Shown: piece by piece, positions 50,523 through 62,599 of the stretch
Numbering within the stretch: position 1 is the stretch's first letter
Layout of the letters: each line of letters begins with the position of its first letter
Source of the DNA: Clitopilus passeckerianus
Lineage: Eukaryota; Basidiomycota; Agaricomycetes; Agaricales; Entolomataceae
NCBI GenBank assembly: GCA_944990035.1
Contig: CALYLX010000126.1
Coordinates: 2,418,001-2,482,000, forward strand
Direction of reading: 5' to 3'
DNA length: 64,000 bases
Notes under the pieces: generated by a model
Seen by the model: the letters and a program-made list of their open reading frames with translations, nothing else
What the model was told of the DNA's origin: nothing
Databases searched by the model: none
Made by a program: the position numbers and the translations under genes

Positions 50523-52315
50523 CTACTCACAATCAATTTCCACTCCCGATTTCGTCTTCCCAGTTGCGAGTTGATAGTCGACACCCCTATTTTGACACTC
50601 TCTCATTAAGGTGCTGGTCACCCCCCCATCTTCCTCCGCTTCTGCCAGAACCCCGAGGTCGGAAGTATCCAGGGATTTGACGTGGATTGTCAGGCTCTTC
50701 ATCCCCACGCTCTCCGGTGCAAACAAAATGCATCTACCAAGAGCCTCGCCGAAGTTTATCTCTTTTAACTCCCTTTCCCACTCTGCCGGCTGCTCCCACC
50801 TGGCAAAGTACTCCGTAATCATCAATTTTTTGAGGTTGGGAGGGAGACAGCAGAATGCGTTGTCTGCCAGCGGATTGTGATGGCTGAGGTGGAGTTCGTG
50901 AAGGGAAGTCATGGATTGAAGAATCGATGTCAAAGCGCTGTCGGTTTTGGTTAAGATCGAGATATTATCAATCCTAAGCTTCCGAAGTCTGGTTCCAGGA
51001 AAGGCCGGACTTAGGAGGTGAGGTAGTAAAGGGGAGGGACGAATCATGCTTCCCATAAAGTTGTAGTTGAGTGATTCGACTGTCTCGCCGCAGATTTGCA
51101 TCATGTGAATAAAATGGGAAACGGCATCGCCGTTGTCGCTTGAGATACTAAGTGCCTTCAATTCGTGTTTCGGAATCCGTACAGAGAGCAAGTTATTTCT
51201 GATGAAGGTCATGGGGATATTGCCTTGCAAATGCAGGTGGCGCAAATTGGGAAAGCGATCGAGGATAGTGGGCAGAATGTCCGGAGCGTACATCGTCCCG
51301 AATGTCTTGATATTATCCAATCCTTGAATCGACCACATTTCGACGGGACAAGGGGAAATTACCAAAGTTGTCAGGTTTGGCAGATGTTGTAGGAATTGTG
51401 TCAAGCCTTGCTCCACTATTCTGGCCTTCTCCCCGGATTGCGAGAAGTAATCGATGTAAACATATGCGATATGGCTCTTGAGAACGGGACGATCCTGGAG
51501 GGTCCTGAGAAGCAGTTTGAGACTGGCAGCTGGATAGCGTGTATGCTTACGCCCTGCCCAGCCTTGGAAGTCAAGTGTGATGTCCCTATAGAGTAGCCGC
51601 TCGGCGGTTGGTCGGAGTGTTTTGCAACTTTTGGAGAAGTTGCTTAAAGGGAAACGCGTCAAAGAAAATGTAGAGTAGCGGTGAGAGAGAAATTGACGGG
51701 GTTCTTCCAGATGGGAGTCTAGGGGATTGAAAGCTTCGTAGGGCGTAGGAGGGGGAGGTAAATTGATCGTAGTATCGATCATAGTAGAGGACAGTGGTGG
51801 ATAGCGGATGTAGGTGGCGATCTGCTCTAGTAATTCCGTCGGTAAGTCAAGGAGAAATACAGATTGATATTCAACGGGTCCCAAGGAAGGACGCGGACTG
51901 CCTGCAAAGCCAGAAAGATGAATCAAGGATGTGGCTGAGATCTGGATCAGGAGTACAAACCTTGCTTCGACCTACGCGCCTTCTTCCTGATGCTAGCCAT
52001 TGTTATCTCGTCCTCCAATAAGGGGCTTGCAGACGATGCTAATCCACCCTTCTCATCGTCATCGATCATGTTCAGGAAGTTGAGCAGGGATCTTGGATGA
52101 GGCAGGTTGCCAATGCTCCTCAGAGAACCCAAAGTCGCATCCGATTCGGGTGCCCCAGAGTCAGCTAGGAGTTTCAAACGCGTCCTGAGGAATGGTGTAG
52201 GGCTCTGTCGGCTCTATAGGTGGATAAACGCGTGAAGGACGCGTCGAAGATCAGGTTAATGCAGTATAGGATAATCACCTCGACTCACCGCTTCATAAAG
52301 AGGGGTTGAAGGCAT
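50523..52315 (-). CDS. F-box-like protein with leucine-rich helical repeats
   Basis: Three exons (52289-52315, 51961-52213, 50523-51901) sum to 552 residues. Exon 1 codes MPSTPLYEA. An acidic, low-complexity N-terminal region with a basic RKKARRSKQ patch precedes the F-box-like segment (VFLLDLPTELLEQIATYIR, then SKSCKTLRPTAERLLYRDI). After it come Leu-rich repeats such as LTTLVISPCPVEMW, RFPNLRHLHLQG, RLRKLRIDNISIL and SLHELHLSHHNPL. Such proteins bridge Skp1-Cul1 ubiquitin ligases to targets held by the repeat region; Agaricomycetes have hundreds and the target here is unknown. The + strand neighbour, NLR D, converges on it from the left with a 212-base gap. Confidence 0.8.
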
Positions 52316-52793
52316 TGGAGCTTCGGAACGATTTTGCAAGGTGGCTTGACAGGCCAAACGAGATATTTGCTTTGTAAAATAACTTATAAGGATCGAAAGA
52401 TGGTCGTGTCTCGAAGTCAGCCGTGGGTCCGGGTTGGCTTCAAGTTGGCATTTCGCGTTCGGCGCTTCAGCTGTTACGGTCACTGCACGTGTCTCGCAAG
52501 CTGGCCGTAATCATTGAATGAATGGCCATCGCCTGAGGCTTTCGTGTTGCTCTCAAGTTTAATCACAGGGCTAACTCGTAACTCAAATTGATTCAGACAA
52601 GACGCAAACACGACATGAAGAGATGATAGAAATGTCATAGAATTGGCATGAATAGAAGGCGTGAGAATTACATAGAAGTACAAGTAGTACACATAGGGAG
52701 GAAGAAAATCTAGTAGACAAGTAAGGTATGTTGGCATGACAGTCGTGTATGAAGAGAGAAATGAAACCATAGAAGAAACCACGAATCCAAGCT
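52316..52793. other. Intergenic between the F-box gene and EF-3
   Basis: This 478-base span contains the F-box promoter and the 3' end of EF-3 (both -). An in-frame extension of the F-box first exon reaches up to 52483 but lacks conserved motifs. Confidence 0.45.
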
Positions 52794-55700
52794 TTACAGC
52801 TCATCATCAGTGACCTCCTCACCCCTCTTCTTCCTTGCCATACGCTCCTTCTTGAGCTTCCTTGCCTCAGCAGATGTGAGCTTCTTGTTCTTCTTGAGGT
52901 CGACCTTGTTGCCCATAGCGTCGTACTGAGCATCGTCATCCTCCTTCTTGTCAATGCGAGGACCAGAGCCCTGTCCCTCAACCCAGTTATGGCCGGAAGC
53001 CTCAAGACGACCATCGCGCATGGCCCAGACTTCCTTGCACAGAGACTCGGAGAAGTCCCTGTTGTGGGTGATGACAAGGACACCACCTTCGAAGACCTTG
53101 AGTGCCTCAATGAGGGCGGCGAGGGATTCACGATCGAGGTAGTTGGTAGGCTCATCCAAGCAGATGACGTGGGGGCGGCGCCAGGTGGCAGCACCGAGGA
53201 CAATCTTGACCTTCTGACCACCAGAGAGACCCCTCATGGTGTTGTGGGAGACGAACTCGGGCTCGAGACCGAAGTCGGCGAAGTGCTTCTCGATCTCGCG
53301 ACGAACGAGAGGGCGGAGGAGACCGAGGCGCTGAGCCTCACGAGTGTCAACCTCGAGAACTTTCTGTAGAGGAGCAGTCAGTAAATGCGTAGATGAAGAA
53401 TAAAAGATGAATACTAACCTTCTCGAAGCCACGCTTGATAAGGTCGTCACGAGGGAGCCAGACGTTCTCAGAGGAGCTGAGGTTCTTGAAGGAAACCTCG
53501 TACTCGTAAGACTGCTTGAGCTTCTTCCTGTTGACGATCTCTTCGATAGTCCTCTTCTGGCCCTCAATGACGATGAGGGAACCATCCTTCATCTTCTGTG
53601 CCTCCTCCTCGGAGATCTGTCGGCTGGCCTTGCCAAGCTCCTCGAGATCCTCACCAGTCTGGTAACGCCAGAGCATGTACTCGAGAGGAGTCTTGTCGAG
53701 GTGGTTATCGATGTGGTGGAAGGCGTGCTGGGCAACGTAACCGATGACCAAGTTGGGGTGCTTCCAGATCTCACCACCCTTGTTGGGCTCCATGTCGCCA
53801 ATGAGGAGCTTGACGAGGGTCGACTTGCCGGAACCGTTGGGACCGAGAACGGCAACACGGGAAGAGAGGGAGACTTGGAGGGTGATGTCGTAGAGCTGCT
53901 GGACGGGCTGAGTGGGATACTGGAAGCCAACAGAGCGCATCTTGAGGAGGGACTTCTCCTTGGTCTTGACACCCTCAAGGAGAGGTGGGTCGGGGAGCTT
54001 GAACTTGTAGTCCTCGAGAGCCTCGAGAGAGTAGTAGGACTTGGCCTCAGGAACGGCAGCAACGAACTTCTCGAGGTTACCGCGGTAACGACGGAGCTTG
54101 AAGCGGTTGAGGTGGAGGACATCGGTGATGGTGTTGTTCAAGAAGGAGGAGTCGTGAGAGACGATGATGGAAGTGCAGTGGGTGAGGCTGGTGAGGTAGT
54201 TCTCCAACCAGGCAATGTTGACAACATCCAAATGGTTAGTGGGCTCATCGAGCAGGAGGATGTCGGCCTTGAAGAGCATAGCGCGTGCAAGGGCGAGCTT
54301 CATCTTCCAACCACCGGAGAGAGAGCCAATGGCCTGGGCCTGGCGTTCATCGGAGAATCCGACGGATGCAAGGGTCTCAATGACCTCAGCCTCCTCAACG
54401 AGGACACGCTTGTCGTCAAGGATGAACTGGAGAACAGAGGTGTCCTCCTCGCTGCCGTCAATGTCGTGCTCAACGTAGAAGGTGCGGACCTCATCGGGGG
54501 AGGGGAAGCCTTCGACCTGGCCATTGGTGATAGCCCTCATAAGGGTGGACTTTCCGGTACCGTTCTTACCGCAGAGACCGTAGCGGTGACCACGCTTGAG
54601 ACGGAGGGTAGCGGTGTTGAGCAAGATCTTAGCACCGTATGCGAGGGAGAACTGGCAGTTGCAAAGGTCTTCGCCTTCCTCCTCATCCTCGGGGACTTCC
54701 TCCTCCTCGCCCTCAGTAGCAGAGCGGACGACCCACTCGCGAGCAACAGCAACGCCGTCAGGGGAAGAGGCGATGAAGTTGAGGAAGGGGGCAAGGGAGT
54801 CCCATTCGGGAACGTCAAAGTTCTTGGCATTGCAAAGGTTGGCAGCGAGGGTGGAGGCGTAGATGGCAGACTCGCTGGCGGGGGAAACGGTAGCACCGAG
54901 CTTCTTGTAGATAGCGACCAGAGAGTGGCCAAGGGCACCGCTTTCGTGGACCTTGAGAGGGGGGAGATCTGATCCGTCGCCGGAGGGGACTTCACCGACC
55001 TGGCGGAGGGTAGCAATTGCCCTGCCAACAACGGTACGGGCCTCAGGGTCACCGATGGCGGACTCAACCTTCAAGAGACCAGGGAGGAGTTTAGGAATGA
55101 AGGGTCGGACGGTGACAGCGGAGTCAACGAGCTTAGCCATGTTATCGACGATACTAACGGAGATAGGTAAGCGGATGTTTTCGGCAAGAGATAAGAGAAA
55201 TGACATACACGGCGACCTTACGCTTGATAGCAGTAAGCTTCTCGGTGAGACCACGAGACAGAAGAGGAACCATGAGGGAGAGGGTGGCCGAGTCAACTTC
55301 TGAAACGAATGTAGTGGCTGCGAGGAGAGAGATTGTGTTGGGAACCTCTTCTACTGGATTGATGAGAGCCTTGATAAGAGCGGGAATGAACTTCTCAATA
55401 TCCTTGTTGGATACCAGAGCGGTGGCCTTCTCGAGAGAGGCGCGAGCACCCTTCTTGACATCAGCCTTGGTGTCCCAGATGGCCTCAGAGAGGACGGGGA
55501 CGATGTCAGGCATGAGACGAGCCATTTGAAGGGGTGCGCTCTTAACGAGTTGGTCGAGGATGTCAAGAGAACCAGTCTTGACTTGCCATTTGCCGGCGGT
55601 CTTGATCTCGTGAAGAAGAGCGGGGAGGATGTTGGTGGCACCCCAAGCGTTCATGTTGGCGACGAATGCACGAACAGCGTTGATGGCAGCTGTCCTGACA

Positions 55701-56068
55701 GCGGGCATCTTATCGGCAAAAGTTTCGAGGAGGGCAGCATAGATGCCAGAAGCGATGAAGGTGGTTTCGAGGGCCTTGACGGCACCCGACTTGGAGAGAA
55801 TCTGAACAGCCTGGGCAGCTCCTTCACGAGCAGCAGGGGATTTTTTGTCGGCGAGAGCCTTTACGACGGCCTCAGCAAAGCCGGTGGATTGGATGGCGGA
55901 AGGGCCTTCCTTTTGGGTGAGGGCAGCAAGCTGTGTTGCTGAAGCCTCGCGAGCATTTTTGTCAGCGACGAAGAGTCCGGTGAGATCGAATTGACCATCA
56001 GCGGGGACGACGGCGGCCTTGAGAGGGGCGGTGGGGGTAGCAACGGGGGCGGCGGTAACGGCGGGCAT
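52794..56068 (-). CDS. TEF3: Translation elongation factor 3 (ABC-F-type ATPase)
   Basis: Three exons (55209-56068, 53419-55153, 52794-53363) sum to 1,054 residues, against 1,044 in yeast. HEAT repeats fill the first 310 or so residues ([34 protein letters not shown]). After a helical bundle comes ABC1: [46 protein letters not shown]2 follows: [15 protein letters not shown], a chromodomain-like insert ([16 protein letters not shown]), [16 protein letters not shown] and [12 protein letters not shown]. The tail is Lys-rich and ends [10 protein letters not shown]-3 uses ATP on the 80S ribosome to help release E-site tRNA and load eEF1A-tRNA; it is specific to fungi and a few other lineages. Strong C/G-ending codon bias marks high expression and also creates long open frames on the opposite strand. 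Confidence 0.98.
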
Positions 56069-56675
56069 TTTAAAATCTGGTATCTGGATGATGTCGTTAG
56101 TAAAAATTTCAGCCGCAACGACCAGGTCGAACGTACCTTCTAAGATGATGGTATGGTACGTTCTATGCGTAAAAAGAGTAGACGATAGAAAATGTGAAGC
56201 CAAGTGTACGCTCTAGCTCTAAAAATCTATGGATGGCAACGAAAGTGCCTAGAAAAAAATGGGTGGGTTAGTTACAAGGCGTTGTCGACGTTGAGAACGA
56301 TGAAGGCGAACCTCTAAAGCAGAAACGAGGGACTAAGTGGTAGTGAAGAAAAGACCTGATAATGGACAAACCTACCCTTTATAAAATAATCTAAATCGTG
56401 ATTTGCCGAAAAAAAATTTATGCGCGCCGCGCGGCTAGGGTTGTCACAGTGTGACAGCCGGCGATCATTGCCACAGTCGCAGCCATCACACAGCCTTCCC
56501 GACTAGGCGACCCTGCTAGCCGCTGTTATCAATTTTTTTGTGCGCGCGGGGTGGAGTTATCTCGCAATGGGGCCCTCCGATGGGGTGCCCAAAGTTCCAG
56601 TGTCACGGATAAATCAGTTTCACATATCATTCAGACTGTATCTACCTGGAACGCACTAAGGGTAGCCTATTACTC
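56069..56675. promoter_or_regulatory. EF-3 promoter and 5' leader region
   Basis: These 607 bases lie upstream of EF-3 and beyond the 3' end of the V-ATPase gene. They hold a GC-rich block (56421-56434, GCGCGCCGCGCGG) next to a 15-base palindrome at 56442-56456, TGTCACA-G-TGTGACA, about 380 bases before the EF-3 ATG. A second GCGCGCGGGG block lies at 56543-56551. The 56080-56350 part may be a 5' leader with an intron. Confidence 0.4.
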
Positions 56676-59600
56676 CTACTCTTTAATCTCGTCATCAACA
56701 AAGGTAAGGGGAGTGAAAGCCTGATATGGCAGAAGCATTTAGTACGTCAAATTAATCGTTCAACAAATGTGGGTCACTCACGTGTCCGCCGCCCTCAAAG
56801 TGCTTGCTGTTCGCCTCCACCCAATGGAGACGCAGCGCGTGCAAAAATGCCGATAAGCCCTGTCAGGGAAACGATCAATACCCGGACCGACTACCCCATA
56901 AGATCGAAAACCCCGCACCTCCATGACACACAAAATTCCAAACGTCGCCCCAAACCAAAAGGCACCCATCAGGACCAGGCCAATCCATCCGCCAACTCCA
57001 CTGGGATGCAAGTAATCCTCAATTGTCATGGACCACAAAACCTCTGAAAGCTGGGCGTGGGCCAGGGAAAGGGCCCAGAGACGCAGATACGACGCCGTAT
57101 GGGAAATACAACCGAGGCAGAATTCAATCGTATGAATGATCTGATGAATTACGACCTCGCCAAAGTCGTGCTCCTCCTAAGACATAATTCATCAGGAACG
57201 TGCAAAAATAATACAATCCACGTTCAGGGTGACTCACATGTTCTTCATCGGCCTCTTCAACAATAGCTCTTCCATTACCCTCCTCCTCAGCCTCGAGGAC
57301 TTCATCAGGTTCTTCACGAGCAGTATCCGCAATGCCTTGATATCCCTGTGCATGCGTCCTCTTCATTTCCTTCCAAAGCACATAAGGCTTCGCGATCAAA
57401 AGCCATGGAACGCAAATGAATGCAATGAGGAGGAGGACTGCCTGAACAACACCCTGACCAGGGTAGAGTTGACTTTCTTTGGGAACTTGACCCGGAGACA
57501 AAAACATGTTGATAAGCATGTTCAGGAGAGATGGCGGCTGCGTGGAAGCCTTCGACCAATCGATGGACCACTTGTACAAGATGCAGATGGCGAGATAGCC
57601 GAAGATCGATTGGAGGAAAATCATTTGAGGAATGAAATTGGCCCAGATATCCAATCGTCGCTTGAATTTCAGGTGATTCGGGAGCTGGAGGAATAACGCA
57701 AACGTCATCTAGCGAGAAAAATTTGAGCGATATGTCCGAGTACGGAAAAACTGCGCACTTACATGAATCACACCCACAACGATCGACATTTTCATCTTGT
57801 ACGAATTGGTGAAAACGAGGGCATTGTCAGAACCGTGCCAGCCAGGGTCAAGACCAAATGCGTAAACTGTCCCAGTTGACTGGCCAAGCTCTCGACCTCC
57901 TGAACTGTTGGTAAACTTCCATCCGGACTGGAAGAGGTGAAGGGACTTGGAGAAGATGTCGTTGTAGAGTAGTCCAGTGTACATCGAGAAGAGGCCCATC
58001 AACAGGATAATGTAACGACCGCTGCATAAGGGTACGGTTAGTCGCTGGAAACGAGACAGTCATAACCCTCAAACTTACAAGAAGAATTGTCCGATAATCT
58101 ACGGAAATGAACGTCAGTATCGGTTAATCAAAATCAACCTTGAATGAAATCATACCTCGCCAAGGTCCATTCTAGCAAGCTTCCTTTCAGCCAATATCAT
58201 ATAAAGAGCGCATAAGAAAATGAGGAAGCCATGTCCGATATCACCAAACATGACGGCGAAAAGAATCGGGAAGGTGGAGATTGCAAAGAGACCGGGATTG
58301 ATTTCCTGGTACGCTGCGGTACCGTAGCTGTCCATAATAGTCTGGAAGCCCTCCGTAAATTTGTTGGTCCGAATGAAAGTCGGAGGAGTCTTGCTGGTGC
58401 GCAGCTCATGCAGAATAGGCGGAACATTGGTGCCGGATTCCTCCTAAGGGTATTGTCAGAATGCGCCCCGTTTCATGATTATTAGCGAGACTACTCACAG
58501 TGGCATGTCTTAATGCAAGCTGAATCTGCGTAATATCACGGGTAGGAACCCAAGCTTCGGCGATGAGTGTCTTCCTTCGGACGTCGTAGTTAAATTTGTT
58601 GAGAGTCTCGTAAATGAGCTTCTCCTTGCGAACCACGTCTTGCCAACTACGGAGGCTCTCCCCGAGTCTAACAAGCTCCTCACGGCGATTGACGCCGGTG
58701 TTGTAAAGCACCGTCTGCAGATCCTCAAGCCTGGCGGTGACTTCGCGAAGAGAGTCTGAGCGTTTATCGGCATTGGCATCAATAGGATATAATGTAGCAC
58801 CCATTGATTCGGCGACTTTACGAATCTTCGCCAGTAGAACCTCTCCGTGAGCGAAGATGATGAAAACGTTCTTGCGAGTCTCCTCGCCCGTCTTGGGATC
58901 CACAAAGGGCTCCACAATGTCGGTGTGGTTCATATAGAGATTTCCGCGCAGAACACGCCAAAGGACTCGTTCAAAGGTGGGGATGCGGGCACGGTCAAGA
59001 GTTCCTGCGACAAATCTAGGGGATGGCTGCTGTTAGCGTTTAATAAAAGGTGGACAAAAACTGCAGACTGACTCTAGGTCAAAGGAAATATTGCCACCTC
59101 CGTACTGATTCTCTCGGTCGTCTCCAGACAGTAAAGGAGTAGCGCTATCGTCAAATGAGGTGCGGATTTCGCCCTGATGTCCATGAGCCTGGGCAAACGT
59201 GTGAGTTAGTGTGTGCTGGTATTGGAGTGATAGGGTGTCATGCCTTGTCGAAAAACTGAGCAGTCTCCCTCAAGACGTGTCTTGCTTCAACCAACTCCTT
59301 TGTTCTTTCGCTCAGGGTTTGGTAACTCTCATTCATCCTGGAGAGACGAGATTCATGCTCTGCCAGAGTGACATCAAGTTCGTCCATGGTCTGCGCAGCA
59401 CGGGGGCCAACAGTAATCAACGGAGCTGAGTCGTAGAGTGGACGAATCGGGACCACGTCCTTCTCTTTCTCGATCTGGCCAGAGAAGAAACGGACACGAC
59501 GCGCCATCTCGTCGACACGTCGAATCTCTCCGACGAAAGAGCGTTGGAAAGGGTTGACACTAGGATTCAGCTGCAAGTTTGGTTACTGAGGTCAGTCGCC

Positions 59601-59813
59601 TGCATATGTCCACGGCAAATATCACATACATCTTTGAATTGCACATTGCCCAATTCTCCAAGTTCCGCCACAGTATCATGAGCTACTTCGGTCGGTACGA
59701 AGAGCTGCACTAAGCTCATTCGCTCCGAACCTGGGCATATATGTATCAACACAGACGGATAGACATAGCCGCAAATACTGCTTACGGAGCGGATTAGGGT
59801 ATTCGTCGCCCAT
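56676..59813 (-). CDS. VPH1: V-type H+-ATPase subunit a
   Basis: A gene of roughly ten exons and about 850 residues. The start exon codes MGDEYPNPL, joined to [20 protein letters not shown], the conserved N-terminus. The cytosolic half contains [34 protein letters not shown] and [16 protein letters not shown]. The membrane half shows [60 protein letters not shown] and [16 protein letters not shown], which holds the Arg essential for proton transfer. The last exons give [18 protein letters not shown] and [14 protein letters not shown]. It is the stator and proton half-channel of the Vo sector in vacuolar or Golgi membranes. The single copy seen cannot be assigned to the Vph1 or Stv1 form. Its 3' end is 607 bases from the EF-3 start. 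Confidence 0.96.
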
Positions 59814-60277
59814 TGACCCAGCCAATGAATGATGTCGATAAAGGATAGTTGTAGGTGGAGGAAGGCGACGACGACGATGACTGTGAGCTGCGGTTGTTTG
59901 GCAAAGTGAATGGATCCAAATATCGGGCGGCGAACTGCCATCCCAACTCCGACTTTGCCCAGCATCTGATCAGAGCCCCCCACTTCGAACCCTCGTGACG
60001 TTTTCTATGAAAAGTTCTTGCGAAAGCTTGCCAACCTTTCAGATCAATGCTCTAGCTTCTCAAAAACGCTAACTAGTTTTATTTTGCATTAAGTGAGAAA
60101 AATAATAAATTATGTCCGCTATTTGTCAATCACTCTTCAAGTTGCCCCACCGTCGCACGACTTCAGTGCCTGCTAGTAATGCGTAACTTTGGCTCCCTCT
60201 AGCATGTTGAGCGCACCAGGATCTGTGCTACTCTGTAATGTGAGTCGGTTCACCGATATGTGCATACAACGATCTGG
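59814..60277. other. Intergenic between V-ATPase subunit a and the seven-helix protein
   Basis: This 464-base span holds the VPH1 promoter and the 3' end of the membrane protein gene. No other feature was seen. Confidence 0.45.
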
Positions 60278-61471
60278 CTACACTGCAGACCCTTTCCACT
60301 TCTCGGCCCCTGACACCCTCGTCTCCGATGCGTCTGTACCAGAGTGAACCTCTGTGAACTGCGATACATTGACTGATACAGGAGCCATCCTGAATGTTGA
60401 CAAGTTCATGCCAGAGTCTACCTGTGTTCCGGCCGGAGAGCTTGCCCATTTGGAGCCAGCCGACCAGATTGTTGCAAGGAGGACACCAATGATTGATACA
60501 TAGATGTTACACAGGAGGACATAGGCGCCATCCAAATAACTCGAGTCGACGAAAGCGAAGACCAATTGGGCGATTGAGAGCAAGACCGGGAAGACGAAAT
60601 TTGATATTGCAATCCAGAACAGAGAATTGATCATGGAATAGTACGATGCTATTGACTTGATAGTGAGTTTCACAACGGTCAAATATGTGGCGCCAACACT
60701 GACCTTTCGACTTTCGAACTCTATGATTGGTCCCAGCTACTTTCCTGCCTGCACGAAGGCGCCATAGGAAGAGCATTGAGACAAAACTAAGCAGTTGATT
60801 GGTTCAGTTTTCTCCTCGAGCGATTTGGAACTGTCCACTCACCCACAATCGAAGACTTGCAGGAACCACTCGATCTTCTGATATGGACGGTTCCAAGCTT
60901 CTTGCGAGAGCGTAACAGGGTTTCCAGGTTGTCCAAGTAACGGGAACCATGTGTGCCAGAAGAGGGCATAGTTGATGAGCCTCGCTATCTTGAACGCAAT
61001 GATAGTACCATAAATTGCCACAACTTGGATCTTGGGCAGCGTTCGCGGAGGATATACGGCAAACACTCTGATAATCAAGATAGATTCGACCAAGAAGGGG
61101 ACGACACAGATCAATACGCCGAACGCGATGAGATACGACGTAGGGCCAGGGTGGAGGGGGTCCAGGATAGCGCCTACCTGAGCGTTGGTAAGTAACCGAA
61201 ATACTTGCATTGGTTCGAAACTCACCTCGATGACATAGTTCAATATCCCCAACGCAATACCCAATAAGATTCCTAGTAGGTTGAGGAGGAAGATTGGCGT
61301 TCTTCTCAATGACTTCGTTGAAAACAGGAAGAGGGCGAAAAATAATGGAACTAGGGCCGAAGACCATGTCGCGCCAATCAACAGTAAGGTGAGGGATGGG
61401 CGAATGGCCTCGATGAAGTTGAGGCCCGGGGGAGGAGCAATCGGGACAATGCCCGTGTCGTTAAGAGACAT
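60278..61471 (-). CDS. Seven-helix membrane protein, Agaricomycete family of unknown function
   Basis: Four exons (61226-61471, 60843-61177, 60704-60786, 60278-60648) sum to 344 residues. About seven hydrophobic helices are visible: LTLLLIGATWSSALVPLFFA, FLLNLLGILLGIALGILNYV, SYLIAFGVLICVVPFLVESI, KIQVVAIYGTIIAFKIARLI, one around WFLQVFDCGFVSMLFLWRL, SLFWIAISNFVFPVLLSIAQ and NIYVSIIGVLLATIWSAGS. The N-terminus carries an early N-glycosylation site (NDT) and the C-terminus is a hydrophilic Ser/Thr tail, a layout like a G-protein-coupled receptor. The RVFAVYPPRTLPK loop after helix 3 recurs in a large Agaricomycete family that I recall only as hypothetical. Ligand and pathway are unknown; a transporter is not excluded. 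Confidence 0.75.
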
Positions 61472-62599
61472 GGCGGGTGAGCGCTAGCAGATATTGGAAC
61501 ACCTCGAGGCAGGGTCACTTAACTCTTATATCTTGCCCAGATAAGTAGAAATCCAGATGCAGATGACGACGAACCCCGAAATCAAGTACTCGGGATTACA
61601 AGTATCCCATGTAGTCAGGTCCAAACAATCTCCCTGAGAGGTAGTATGAAGTATGTGTGTACTCCTCGAATCTTTGATGACTGCGGTGCTGACGCAGATG
61701 GCCACCAAGACGGATTATCATGATTGAAACATTAAAACACTAACAAACGACCTTTTCTCATGGATCTACATGGATTCCCCGTCACCGGCTATCATGCACC
61801 GAATACAGAGGTTCCTCTATCACCAGTCCCACCTTTGCCTCAACACACCGTGATAGGTCGAAGATTCTATACCGATAAGTAGGGGGATTGAGAAGCACTG
61901 CTCACTCGATAAAAACGGACCCCGCATTACTTCCGTTACAGTCATATTAAGCACACTAATTTGGCCCCAGCCCCATTGAGCATGTTACATGGATTGTATT
62001 CTTGGAGTCACCTCCTGACGCCTTTCAAATTCCAGAAGCTTTGGTTTCCAAAGGTGACGGGCAATCCGTCACATGCTGATTACAGTCTCCCAAGGAAGAC
62101 TATATCGCGCGCCGACGACGACGGGCGTCGTTTTCTCTCCTCTGCCCAGTTCACTTGTGGTCAATGGGATCTTCCTCTCCTGGGATCATCGATATCTCTG
62201 AAAGGCACACCGGTCGCGTAGCTTCTGGCGAATCAGATCCATGGTGAGTATTTACCGCCGCTCAATCACTGAATCCGCAATCGGCAGATGAGGGAGCGTG
62301 TAATCCATAAGGGATCCGGACGAATGGTCCCGAATACACAGGATGGATTTGGAGGAGAATCTGAGATGCTTCTCCCGCAAAAGTCGCCTTGAAGGTCCTA
62401 ACGGAGGGAACTTTAAACCACGTTTGATGCCATCGTGGTGAAGCTGATTCCAGCGCACGACCTTTTTGGACATGGGCGTCCGAAAGATGGAATGCTTCTT
62501 GCTTTTCGTTCTCCTGAGGCTCCCATGCCCTTGACTTGGCGGTGAAACTTGCTGCGGGGCCGTCGCATGTGTATCTTGTATTGCACGAGTATTTCTAAC
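61472..62599. other. Intergenic, no gene supported
   Basis: This 1.1 kb lies between the membrane protein start and the P450 3' end. A 60-codon frame at 61526-61708 (-) has one hydrophobic stretch but no family support; a + strand frame at 61961-62221 has none. Confidence 0.45.

Noticed and set aside
53407..54972. 521-codon open frame on the + strand inside EF-3
   Set aside because: It is exactly antisense to conserved EF-3 ABC domains. Strong C/G-ending codon bias of the real gene creates such stop-free shadows; the product has no motif.
59567..59983. 138-codon - strand frame over the V-ATPase subunit a start
   Set aside because: It reads through an intron in the wrong frame; the conserved N-terminus comes from the exon beginning at 59813.
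61526..61708. 60-codon - strand frame with a hydrophobic end upstream of the seven-helix gene
   Set aside because: It could be an exon of a second membrane protein, but no flanking exons or family motif could be found.
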